A stretch of 64,000 nt of DNA from Pseudo-nitzschia pungens (lineage: Eukaryota; Bacillariophyta; Bacillariophyceae; Bacillariales; Bacillariaceae): contig CM074763.1 of the NCBI GenBank assembly GCA_037355855.1, forward strand, positions 1,240,001 to 1,304,000, read 5' to 3'. Shown piece by piece: positions 19,821 to 30,288 of this stretch. The position numbers and the translations under genes are program-made. A model generated the notes under the pieces. The model searched no databases, was not told the origin of the DNA, and saw only the letters and a program-made list of their open reading frames with translations. The stretch's first letter is position 1. Each line of letters opens with the position of its first letter.

Positions 19821-20158
19821 TTTGTTGATCCGCTCCCACAGGGAACAGCACTCCTCATTGTCGTCGGCTTGGTGTTGGCCAAGGGACAATGAGGTGAGCA
19901 GATGGGGAAGGCATCGTCCCGCACCTCCGTGCCCGGTAGCGGCTGCGTACCTTGTGCGGGCACCGCGTTGTGCCCGTCTACGGTACGCGCGCTGTCGGCC
20001 CTCTCGTGACACTTACCTACCTACCATTGGGACCTTCCTCACATACGTCGTAGTGCTCGTCACGGCGCGCGCGGCAAGTTCACAGGTGGTGCGCGTGGTG
20101 GTGCGGGCGTGTCCCCACCCGCATCCTGCAGTTGCGGTGACCTGTGTCTTGCCCAACA
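19821..20158 (-). repeat. split direct repeat A1 (left end of element in coding orientation)
   Basis: 338-bp copy of 10274-10611. It ends in GCCCAACA, after which host sequence resumes. Upstream of Gag, so it probably contains the element promoter. Confidence 0.9.
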
Positions 20159-20924
20159 TTCGTCAAGAGTAAATAAATTCCACCAACTCAGGGTTGATCA
20201 TTTAATTAAGACCAGTCTGCGCCCGCAACATGATCTGCTGATACTCTCGTTTCGGCCGGCGCATTAATTCCGGAGACCACTTTTTCAATGGTGTGAGATC
20301 TTAAATTTTTGTCACACCATTAAACCTTACGGTAAGACTTATTTGAGAAAGGGGACAAAAAACTGCCAGGTAAGAACCTGTAAGGTTACCGGTAGTTACC
20401 GGTAAAACAAAGCAGAAACGCAGAAAGCTCTTTTTTCGTGGTATCTTAACTGGTATCGTGTTACGTACGGTACCTGGTACGTAAGGATCTTACTCCAACT
20501 TACTCGTAATCGGAAGAAGCAGTTTTTTTTTTCCAATTTTTTTTTCCTTTTTCAACGCACTACAGAAACTTACACCGGGACCCGGATGTTGGACAAGGTG
20601 CGCGCAAAACGACATTTCGAGAAAAAGGCCGAAGAAGTTTTGGAGACGAGTGGCCCAGCGTACCTAAGCTAAACTTTGAAATCCAAGTTCTTCCTAACTA
20701 TAAGGAACTAAACGGAAATAAAAACATGGCGATGTAGCTTAAATCGAGTTCTATCTACTGGTAGCAAAAACAAAGAATCGACGAAATCAATATTTTAGGC
20801 CCAAAAGGACCCGGAGGTGTAAGTTTCTGTGGCGCCATGCTTAAATAAGATCTTACAGAGTCATCCGTCGAAGAAAAAAGAATACCCACAAAATCGACAA
20901 ACGGAATAATAATAATCAATCAAC
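20159..20924. other. intergenic region upstream of FKP
   Basis: Host flank right of the retrotransposon, then the FKP promoter region. AT-rich. It contains one GTAAGGTTAC (20380), several GTTACCGGTA words nearby and two T-runs near 20521-20550. No gene seen. Confidence 0.5.
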
Positions 20925-23900
20925 ATGTCAACGTCGCCAATGAAGACAAGACCCTTTCCGTTCACCACCATCATCGTCACCAACCCGGATGAAGGGTCGG
21001 CGCGGACTGCACACCAATTACTGGATTCCACAGTGGAACAGTATCTCGATAGTACTCGCAGGCACAATGCGACGAAAAAAGACATTAAAATAATCTCTAC
21101 ATGTGACCCATACGGAGCTCGTTGTGGAAACTTTGGGGGAACTCTGGCTGCCGTGGAACTGATGGAAGAGAAAACAGGCGGCGACGATGACAAGGTGGAT
21201 GTTGAGACGGTTTTGTGCTTGCACGCAGGTGGAGATTCGTCGAGATGCCCCCTGTCCATGATTCTTGGCAAGGCGTGGACCAATTTTCCGAGTACGAAGT
21301 ACAGGAATCCAATAGAATGGCTTATTAGTCAATTGGAAGATATGTTTTACCGAGCACGAATGCCGGCAGGAAGCTTGTTGGTGATCGCAACGGATGTTTT
21401 GATTTTAATGGGGGAGCCGAGCGATGCGTTGGACAGCATGGTGACCGGTGAGTTCGAAAATTTAGATCCGTACACGGTAATGGGAGTCGCGGTACCTGCT
21501 GAGCTGAGCAAAGCAAAAAATCACGGAGTTTTCATCATGCCCGAAAAATTTTTGCCTGATCGTACCCCCAAGGAGAAGGAGGGAGATCATGATCTTTCCG
21601 TCTCGTCGAACACCTTCCAAGTCGGAATTCCCACTGACGTTTGGCAAAAACCGAGTATCGACAAGCTTTTGACAAATTCAACGACGCAAACAATCATCAA
21701 AGAGGACGGTGCCGTTCCACCGACTTGCTTCGAAGTTCCCCAGAGATGTGGAAAACAGGCGTGGATTGATAGCGGGATTGTCATTTTCTACCCCAAGGCA
21801 TTCCAAACTCTGACGGATCTATCCAAAGGTTTGCTCGCAATGTGTACCCGAAAAGGACTTGAAGCCGCCTACCAGGCAAGCCTTACCACTGCAGCTGAAG
21901 CGACAGCCGAATCCTTGCAATCCTTTGCTAGGGCAAACGCTCTCAAGGTTGACTTGTACACGGACATCTTGCACAACCTGCCGCTGACGGACAAAGCCGA
22001 CGTTTTCGAAAACAAAGATTCCAACGACGTCAAGGCTGCTCTTCGAAAGATTCTGAGTGTAATGTCACTGAAAGTACTCTTGGACTCAGAAGGAAAATTT
22101 TTACACGTCGGGACAACGCAGGAACTGATCGAATTAATTACCGTTGGCAGCAACAAAAACGTCTGTACTGCACCTCGGAAGATCCCTACGGTCATGGATC
22201 CTCAAGCGACAAAAAGTTGGGGGAGAGGGCTTCGTCTGAACCCACGTTTCGAAACATTGCAGTTACCTTTTCACAAGGATGGTGACGATGCTACAAATTT
22301 GTCGAACGTGACACTCTATTCGGCGTTTCCAAGTAGTGCAGACCAAGTTGAATTGGGGGCATACTCATTTGTCGAGTACTGTGACTTACGGGGTTACGAG
22401 TCGGTCTCAATCGGAGATCACTGCATGCTAAGCGGATGGAGAAAGCTTTCAGGCGATGCGGAGGATAAGTCGTTGCGTGTACCGGACGCGCTGAGCATAC
22501 AGCTCCTGCCCTTGGCTTCGAGGACCGAGAGTGGCACTTCGAGTGAGGTTGGTCAAGTACGTGAAGAATGGGTCATTATGGCATTAGGTAGCTCGGACGG
22601 TGTCAAGTCTCCTCTCGGGGAAGCAAATATCTATGGCGTGCCCTTTCTTGATTTTGTGCACAATACAGGCATTTCACGTGACCAAATCGGGTTTCAAGAC
22701 GAACTGGGAGAAAAAGACTGCCTCTGGACTGCTAAAATTCATCCCATCGTCAGCACGACTCGAAATAACGACGACGAGCCTCAGGCATCATTTTCTTCGT
22801 TGTTTGGATGGTTGGAAAAATTGAGAGCAGGAGAATCAAACATCAATAGCGATGAAAGTTTCTCGAACTGGATTTCGGCAGAAAGAGTATCACTGAAAAC
22901 TATTCATAGTCTCGCCGACGCATCCAAAGCAAGAAACTATCGAGTGGGACTGGAGGGCGAAATTTCAAGTATTCATCGTAAACGCCATATGGATGAAATC
23001 TTGACAAGAGTCAAGGAACGATGCCAAAACATACCTTGTGACCTTCACTGGCTGACGGACATTAAAAAATACGAAACAGCAATGAATACAATGTGTAAAT
23101 TGGTAGAAGGATTGGAAGATTTAGCACTTGAGGAGTTTGCAAATGGTAACTTCGATATCAGTGGAAGGGCTCTGATGCTCGCAAGTGTTTCCGTTGCTGA
23201 AGCTCTTGATGGAATTGTTCCTGATGACGACACTAAGACTGAAAAGCCGCTCACTGAGATGTCGAATCTATGCGAGGAATTGATCCTCAAGCTTAGACGT
23301 TCGTCGTCTGAATCGGCATTAGGTGGGGAGAAAAATACGATAATGAAGGAGGTTTTCGAATGCCGAAGGTCGCTGCCGACCACATGGAATTCGATGTCTC
23401 TTTGTTCCAAATTACTGGAGCGTCTTGCGCTGTGCATGGTCGAGTTCACGGTTTCAGCAGGTTTCCGTACATGCCTCGATCCGGTCAACGGATCAAAAGT
23501 TTCTATAGAGAAGAAAGGTTCGATCATACGCGATAAATTCGTTCTCTCAGTTGCACCTGTCAGAGTCGATTTAGCGGGTGCTTGGAGTGACACTCCTCCT
23601 GTGACATACGAGCATGGTGGATCTGTCACTGGAATGGCCGTGCTAGTGGACAACAAGTTTCCTCTCTCTTGTCGCTGCCGTATTATTTCAGGTGGAACTG
23701 GAATTTTACTCAAGACTGAGCTGAGAGATATTTCTTCTGGTTCACTGCTAACATCGAAGGAAGAAGAAGTAACAAACATCTCTCAGCTCAAAGATTTTCG
23801 AGATCCTTCCGCCAACTGTGCGCTGCTGAAGGTTGCTTTGCTTGTTCTAGGGATGGTATCGGAAGAGCAGATTCATCAGTCCCATGATATTCAAAAATTG

Positions 23901-24890
23901 ATCAATGATTTTTGCTCAAGCCTCGATAACGTCCGGTTGGAAGTAGTATCGACTTCATTGCTTGGATTGGGCACCGGCATGGGGACAAGTTCTATTCTAG
24001 GAGCCTGCGTTCTCCAAAATTTGGCAACCTGTGTTGGTATCGGGAAATTGGATGATGAATTGCTGATCCATGCTGTTCTCATGCTTGAGCAGTTACTATC
24101 TTCAGGAGGAGGTTGGCAGGATCAAGCTCATGGTATTGTCGGTGGGGTGAAAACAGTTGTCAGTTCCTCGAAAATACCGCTACAAATCAAGATTGACCCA
24201 GTCGATGCTTCCCACTTAGATATTCCATCTTTCGAAGATAGACTTTTGTTTGCTTATACTGGGAAAACCCGACTCGCGAAAAATATCCTTCAACAAGTGC
24301 TTCGGCGTTGGGCTAGAAGAACAAGCGAAGTCGTGGATACCGTCGACAAACTCGTGACATGCTCTTCAGCTGTTCGGAAGGCATTTGAAAACGGATCTTG
24401 GAACAGTTTGGGCGAGCACATGTACCAATCACACAAATTGAAATGTATAATGGCTGGTGAAAACTCTGGCGCTGAACCTGAATCAGTAAAACTCTTTGTC
24501 TCGGAGTTGATGACTCGAGGTAAAATCAAAGGAGCAATGCTTTGCGGAGCTGGAGGTGGTGGCTTTCTCATGCTTTTGATGTCAGAAAACGTAGACAGAA
24601 AAAACATTGAGAGTGTTTTCGAAAAATCAATTCTTCCTCAGAATGACGAGTTCAAAGATTTCAGTTTCCACGATTGTCGAATCGCCCAGACTGGTTTGAC
24701 ATCATCTGTCATCGACGAAGAATCAATTGATGCGAACACGTACTCTCTTTCTTGGCAATCGTCGAATGGCACAGAGGATGTGGTGATGAAAGATGTCACA
24801 ATTAAATCGAAAACTGAAAACAGCGAAGACGCTCCTTTGGTATGCAATAAGAAAGTTAAGCTATCTCATCCGATCAGTGATGATGACTGA
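20925..24890 (+). CDS. FKP: bifunctional L-fucokinase / GDP-L-fucose pyrophosphorylase
   Basis: Salvage enzyme that phosphorylates L-fucose at C1 and then joins it to GTP-derived GMP, producing GDP-fucose for fucosylation. Single exon, 1321 residues, ATG at 20925. The N-terminal half is the pyrophosphorylase domain, with the nucleotide-binding region DPYGARCGNFGGTLAA (near residue 65) and LHAGGDSSRCPLSMILGKAW (near 100-120). The C-terminal part is a GHMP kinase: substrate-binding APVRVDLAGAWSDTPP (about 876-892), the ATP loop LGLGTGMGTSSILGA (about 1010-1025), GGGWQDQAHGIVGG and the C-terminal glycine-rich motif CGAGGGGFLMLL (about 1206). Both halves keep these motifs, so both activities are likely. 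The length agrees with plant and Bacteroides FKP plus a ~60-residue acidic tail that ends in a basic cluster. No organelle signal is evident, so cytosolic. Confidence 0.92.
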   Translation: MSTSPMKTRPFPFTTIIVTNPDEGSARTAHQLLDSTVEQYLDSTRRHNATKKDIKIISTCDPYGARCGNFGGTLAAVELMEEKTGGDDDKVDVETVLCLHAGGDSSRCPLSMILGKAWTNFPSTKYRNPIEWLISQLEDMFYRARMPAGSLLVIATDVLILMGEPSDALDSMVTGEFENLDPYTVMGVAVPAELSKAKNHGVFIMPEKFLPDRTPKEKEGDHDLSVSSNTFQVGIPTDVWQKPSIDKLLTNSTTQTIIKEDGAVPPTCFEVPQRCGKQAWIDSGIVIFYPKAFQTLTDLSKGLLAMCTRKGLEAAYQASLTTAAEATAESLQSFARANALKVDLYTDILHNLPLTDKADVFENKDSNDVKAALRKILSVMSLKVLLDSEGKFLHVGTTQELIELITVGSNKNVCTAPRKIPTVMDPQATKSWGRGLRLNPRFETLQLPFHKDGDDATNLSNVTLYSAFPSSADQVELGAYSFVEYCDLRGYESVSIGDHCMLSGWRKLSGDAEDKSLRVPDALSIQLLPLASRTESGTSSEVGQVREEWVIMALGSSDGVKSPLGEANIYGVPFLDFVHNTGISRDQIGFQDELGEKDCLWTAKIHPIVSTTRNNDDEPQASFSSLFGWLEKLRAGESNINSDESFSNWISAERVSLKTIHSLADASKARNYRVGLEGEISSIHRKRHMDEILTRVKERCQNIPCDLHWLTDIKKYETAMNTMCKLVEGLEDLALEEFANGNFDISGRALMLASVSVAEALDGIVPDDDTKTEKPLTEMSNLCEELILKLRRSSSESALGGEKNTIMKEVFECRRSLPTTWNSMSLCSKLLERLALCMVEFTVSAGFRTCLDPVNGSKVSIEKKGSIIRDKFVLSVAPVRVDLAGAWSDTPPVTYEHGGSVTGMAVLVDNKFPLSCRCRIISGGTGILLKTELRDISSGSLLTSKEEEVTNISQLKDFRDPSANCALLKVALLVLGMVSEEQIHQSHDIQKLINDFCSSLDNVRLEVVSTSLLGLGTGMGTSSILGACVLQNLATCVGIGKLDDELLIHAVLMLEQLLSSGGGWQDQAHGIVGGVKTVVSSSKIPLQIKIDPVDASHLDIPSFEDRLLFAYTGKTRLAKNILQQVLRRWARRTSEVVDTVDKLVTCSSAVRKAFENGSWNSLGEHMYQSHKLKCIMAGENSGAEPESVKLFVSELMTRGKIKGAMLCGAGGGGFLMLLMSENVDRKNIESVFEKSILPQNDEFKDFSFHDCRIAQTGLTSSVIDEESIDANTYSLSWQSSNGTEDVVMKDVTIKSKTENSEDAPLVCNKKVKLSHPISDDD

Positions 24891-25928
24891 CGGTAGATGG
24901 TTTTCCAGAGCGGATGATTTGCCAGTATGAACAGTATCCCATGTCTTTAACGTTGATGTCTAATACCTCATGTTCTTGATTCTGAGGAAAACCTGCCGAT
25001 TGACTGCATGTTGATTTGATCGGGACACGGATCCTTCGTTTGTTTCTGGTAATCACATCACCAATTCCCTCTATGGATAAGAAGCTATGCGCACATTTCG
25101 TCTTTTTCAGATAACAAATTTAATCAACTCATAATTTGGTCCAAATCAATTGCAAATAATAGATAATACATATCAAATAATATTCAAATCATTCAAAGTG
25201 TTTTCTCCAAGGACGCAGTATTGCCGTTTGCGAAAAAGTTATTGGATACCAACGGTGCTGTCCGGAGTCAACCTCCAAACGAATCACTTATGTTCTCCCC
25301 GTCCATCATTATTTGTCTCAGACTCTGTCGCTATTATCAGCAAAATTGATTGAGTTGACCTAAATTGCGTTTGTTTTTGTAATCGATTCTCATGACGGAA
25401 TTGGGAAAGGTATTTTCGTACTTAGTTTGTAATGTTAGTTTTGTTCCAACGATCGTACTAGCAGTGATGAAATTTCGACCGCAATGCACAGGTTTGCAAC
25501 TATTAGAACAAATCAATTATTTTTAAGATTTTCAAAACAGGGAATTCTGGCGCTTTCATACTCAGATGCTCTCCAATCGCAGGTTTCCGAGGTTTAGGCA
25601 TCTCCAATTGAGGAATGTTCCTCAGATATCCTTTACTACATGCCAAACAAGTACAGTCATGTCCTGAATGCATCGTTTGTTGCAACTAGTAGAAGGGTGA
25701 GATTCCCTTGCGTCATGAATGAGTTTTTTGGTGAATGTGACCTCCAGGTGAATGCATGTTAGGTCTTGTTACTATCTCAAACACATGTAAATCTTGCTCC
25801 ACACAGCAATGGCCCCTTCACGGCTTTCGCTTGCTCCGACCTCGGCGGACACCTGCAGACAGACCCTTCGATTAGATGATGTTCGGCTTTGGTTTCCTAA
25901 ATCAATGTTCTATAAAATAAACGCAACT
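24891..25928. other. intergenic region between convergent FKP and ProRS genes
   Basis: Downstream regions of two convergent genes. AT-rich; no credible coding frame, RNA gene or repeat seen. Confidence 0.5.
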
Positions 25929-28061
25929 CTAATAACTACGGCCGAAGAGAGTCCACTTCTCGACTTTTCTCCCCGTCGGACAGTTCGGGTTGAGGCATGT
26001 TTCTGGACAATCGGTTTGGTACTTGTCTTCCATTGGAACACAGAGACTCTTAGCTCCCATCTTCAGGCCACCCATGACTTCCGCTTCCGACGCTTCATCC
26101 TTCGACTTTGCCTTAATCATATCCTCGCACGCAGTATCTCCACAGAAGGGAATCAAGACCATCTTTCCGGAGTTCAGAAGCGGACTGAAATCCTTCCACT
26201 CAGTTGCAGAAGCAATGCATGCGTCCCGCTCGGCTACAGCCTTGGCAAACAGCTCATCGTGGACATCGTCCAAGGCCTTCTGGACATCCTCGACCACTTG
26301 CAAATCTTTTCCAAAGCTTTTGGCAGTCTTGGGGTCGGAATGGTTTCGCTTTGCAATCACAAAGGACTCCTTTTCAATGTCTTTGGGTCCCACCTCAACT
26401 CTGATCGGAACACCTTTCATTTCCCAATGATTGAACTTCCAGCCAGGGGAGTTGTCTCGCTCATCAAACTTGACACGAATGCCGGCGGAGATGAGTTTCT
26501 CGCGGTACTCCTCACATTTTTGTTTTACTTGTTGTCGAAGCTCGTCTGGGCTGCTGGCTTTCAGTCCAACTGGCACGATAACAACTTGGAATCCGGCAAT
26601 TCTAGGCGGCAATACCAAACCTCTATCGTCACCGTGGATCATTATTGGGGCAGCCATGGATCTAGTGGAGAGCCCCCATGAGTTTTGATACGCAAATTGT
26701 CTCGATTTTCCGGTTGGGTCGGTAGGATCCTGGAATTCGATGCCGAACATTTTCGCAAAACGCTGACCTAGATGGTGGGAGGTCGCACCTTGCAACGCGC
26801 GTCCGGTAGGGGATACGAAAACCTCAACGGTTTCGGTGTATTCGGCTCCGGGGAATGTTTCTGCTTTCGTCTTAGTCCCACGAATGACAGGGACGGCCAT
26901 GAGATCCTCGTAAATTTGAGCATACAACTGAAGAATTTGCCGAACTTCTGTCGTCGCCTCCTTTTCAGATGCAAAAGCGGTGTGTCCCTCTTGCCACAAA
27001 AATTCTCTGTGACGAAGGAAGAAATTCGTCTGACGAACTTCCATTCTTACAACACTGCACCATTGATTGAGACGCAAAGGAAGATCTCGATGAGACTGAA
27101 TCCAGTTCTTGAAACTAGCGTACATAGCTGTCTCGCTAGTCGGGCGAATCGCCACCGGCTCTTCAAGTTCTCGCTCACCGCACTTCGTCACCATTGCAAT
27201 TTCGGGTGCAAAATCTGCATTTTTCCATACCGTACGGGAAACATCGACAAAGATTACGTCAAAAAGTCACAATTTAGTATTGAAAATAATAACAATAGAA
27301 CGAAAAAGTTATGCAGGAAGGACTGAAATCCTGTCGTACCAGTAGGAAAACTTACCATCCAAATGATCCTTTTCTCTCTCCAAATAGGTCTTTGGGATGA
27401 AAAGAGGGAAGTAACAGTTTTCGACGCCCAATTCTTTGATCTTGCCGTCGAACCAGCCCTGAATGAGTTCTGTGTGGAGCAAAACGCACAAACCCATCCC
27501 CATGAGTAAGAGACATTGGTGTGATGAACACGAATATCTGATGTTGTCGAGATTAAAACATTGACAAAGAACACAGAACACAGAACACAGAACTGAGTTA
27601 ATCCTGCACTTACCCCAAGTCTTGTATGCCCAAGGACGGTAGATGTAGCATCCCTTCACGGGATAATATTCCATCATTTCCGATTTGGTAATGACCTGTT
27701 CATACCACAGAGGGACATCTTCCGCTTTTTTGGCTTCAATGCCTCCTCCCTTACCAGGACCTTGTTTCTTCTTTTGCTTCTCGCCTTTTTCTTTCTTTTT
27801 CTTCTTCTTTTTCGATTTCTTGTCCTGATCTTCACCTTCTCCTTCTTTGGGTTGTCCCTCTGAATCCGGAGCAGAAGGTTCGACTGGAGCCTCTGTTTTG
27901 GTTTCGGCACCAGTCTCGGGGGAAGAGGTGTTTTCCAATGATAGCGCCGAAACGTTATCCACCAAGAACTTATAGGGATCCTCGGGCTTTTCGGATGTTA
28001 GCTTCTGGATAATGTCGGCAAGGCCGTGCTTTGCGAGGTACTCGGCAGCTGTATCGTCCAT
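25929..28061 (-). CDS. prolyl-tRNA synthetase, eukaryote/archaeal type
   Basis: Charges tRNA-Pro with proline in the cytosol. Three exons (28061-27614, 27469-27356, 27214-25929) with introns of 144 and 141 nt, both GTAAGT/AG and phase 1, give 615 residues. The joins rebuild conserved sequence: YKTW|ELIQGWFDGKIKELGVENCYFPLF and HLD|DFAPEIAMVTKCG. Class II features include the RPTSET motif, motif 2 RHREFLWQEGHTAF (about 250-262), and the eukaryotic C-terminal domain with its Cys set (CGDTAC, DCPETCLNPNCP) ending in WTLFGRSY. The N-terminus is unusual. Residues 1-40 (MDDTAAEYLAKHGLADIIQK, then LTSEKPEDPYKFLVDNV) look like a DPY-30/RIIa-type docking helix pair, followed by a Lys-rich linker (KKSKKKKKKKEKGEKQKKK). 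There is no organelle signal. Confidence 0.95.
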
Positions 28062-30288
28062 TTTGTGAACAGTTGATATAAGGACGATCTTTCTCTTCTT
28101 CGTAATCCTACTGCAAGACTTGAATTCGCAGGGTATTGTTATTAATTAACTCGTTTGTCTAGTTGTGTACGTTGTGCCTTCGATTGTAATCGTAGCGACG
28201 AAGACTCCCCAGTTACTACTACAAGGTAACTTATTACAAGGTGTATTCCGATCTGCTTCGAAGATGTAGGGTTCCTGGTAACCTTACATCAAATTTCCTT
28301 TCGCGCGGTGCAGTCGAAGCGTTATGTGCTTCGTAAACCTTACCCGCAGTCATCAACCGATACATTTCGAAAACATCCTGCCTACCGTTCGTACGGTAAA
28401 TCTTACCAATAAGATTACCCGTACGAATACTGGTTCCATCAGCTAAAGTAGGTTCGCTCGACACCCAACGTGTGTCCGTTCTCCAAATTAGTACTACTCG
28501 TACAGTAAATTACCGAACAGTAAGGTGCGCACAATTATTGGGATCGGAATTTTCTAAGGTTCGAAATTCCTCATCTCCTCCAGAAAAAATATTTGTTGTT
28601 CAAGCTGGGTCTGGCACGTGGAAGGGGATACAGTAAGCAGTAAGGTTATGTACGTACTACGTAAGGCTTACTTCGTACTTCGTATGAAGTAACCTTACGG
28701 TAGAAGTAGAAGTAATAAGATTAAAAAACAAGTAAGGAACTCGTTCGAATTTCGGCATGCCGTACGAAATAAGCTTAAAATGTATCAGTAAGATTTACAA
28801 CTAGTGTATTCATGATGCACGAATTCTTGAAAAAGACAAATTACCCGCAGATCCCTGCGACTTTGCTCCGGGACGCTGACTGAATGAATGAATCAATCTC
28901 AATCAATCGATTATGGGAAATACATCGTAAGGTTACAATGCTGTAATAAGATTACGGTACATGTTGTGCATCGGTTTGACCGATGTACGGTACGAATTTT
29001 GAATGATTACGAGAAGAAGGAAGACCTTACTGTACTTAACCTTACGATAAAACCTTCAAAGTGTATGTTATTTTGGGGAAAACACTCAGAGTTGAATACC
29101 GATTCATACGTGTATCTTTCAGACAACATCTGTTCATTGTTCCTCATGAATCTTTTTGGTGAAAACATGATTATTCTTTCCCTCCGACAAGATGAACTGC
29201 CATAATGAGAACGCACATACCAGCGGAAGATCTTCACGATATGAAATAATATGGTTCTCAACATCCTCACTCAAGCACCCAGTAACTACTAATAATAAAA
29301 TGTAAACATCAGACAGATATTCCGTCACACTTCCCAAAACCACAGAAGAACTGATTCACTTCCAAACCTACAATTGCTGCATTTTTGTTGCAAAAGTTGG
29401 GAATAATAGCTCTGCTTCCACTGAATATGGTAGGATTCCATGCAGATAAACATGTTTGTGTCGTAACTCAGACATTGTAGCCGATTGCTAAAGACTCCAA
29501 ACGCCAAATAAGAACAATGGATAATTTTTGTACGAGAGAAAGAAGTTCTACTTCAGCATCATGAAAGAGCCACCCGGAAACATCAACCTGCTGATCTTGC
29601 CACTCGAAGACAAGAATACAGTGAACCAAAAAAACACAACAATCAAATTCAGGTGTAGTTATAGGTATGCCTCTTTCAGATCCATTCGGAACTTGGACTT
29701 GACAAGTCGACTTGCTTTGGGCAAAGAGGACATTTTGAAATTCATTGGAGCGTAGTCTGAAGGTGTAGCTCCTCGGAGGGCCGATCACAGACGTGGAAAA
29801 ATACTGCGGTTTTCGAAGAGCTTTTGAATTAAGGATGTATGCATTTCGCTACGCGTAGGTTCAAATCATTTGTACACTCATTGATCACTGCTAGAGCGCT
29901 ATCGTCACGTTCCAAAAAATCTGGCACAAAGAAGTCATGGATTCTTCCCATTGTTTTGCGATCAAGTCATTTCATTTCCTCAAACCACCAGTAAACCAAA
30001 GTTAGCGGCAAAGACTAGATGCTCCCAACATTGGTGTTGGCAACAAGAAATATCAACTATCCAGTGAAACGTATCGGCCTGATTTTGAATTACTGTATTT
30101 GAGTCTTGCGACCATTCGAGAAATCTACATGAATTCGAAGGTAATCTATTATCGTTGAAGCTCGGAGAGAAACTTCTTCCCGGTGTTGATTATGGTCAAG
30201 GGGAAACGAGCGAAACTCCGATTGGATTCCTTTGGCCATAAACCAGACTGTCATCGTTGCCAACAACAATTCTGTTGTAATTACGAAC
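28062..30288. other. intergenic region with dispersed GTAAGGTTAC motifs
   Basis: About 2.2 kb without a credible gene. The left half (28140-29060) is rich in TACGTA, TTCGTA and GGTTAC words and carries exact 10-mers at 28278, 28689 and 28927. The right half (29100-30280) shows nothing notable. Confidence 0.55.

Larger units (their letters stand above)
9978..20158 (-). mobile_element. DIRS-order tyrosine-recombinase retrotransposon with split direct repeats
   Basis: About 10.2 kb, GC-rich against AT-rich flanks, with all genes on the minus strand. In element orientation the order is: A1 repeat (20158-19821), Gag, RT-RNase H, tyrosine recombinase overlapping the RT 3' end, ORF4, B1 repeat (10889-10612), A2 repeat (10611-10274), B2 repeat (10255-9978). 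A1 equals A2 and B1 equals B2 over essentially their full length. This A1-ORFs-B1-A2-B2 layout is the split-direct-repeat structure known for PAT-like DIRS and Ngaro elements. These insert through a circular intermediate by a tyrosine recombinase rather than a DDE integrase. No integrase or protease is seen, and no target-site duplication is evident. The near identity of the repeats and the open long frames suggest recent activity. Confidence 0.9.
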
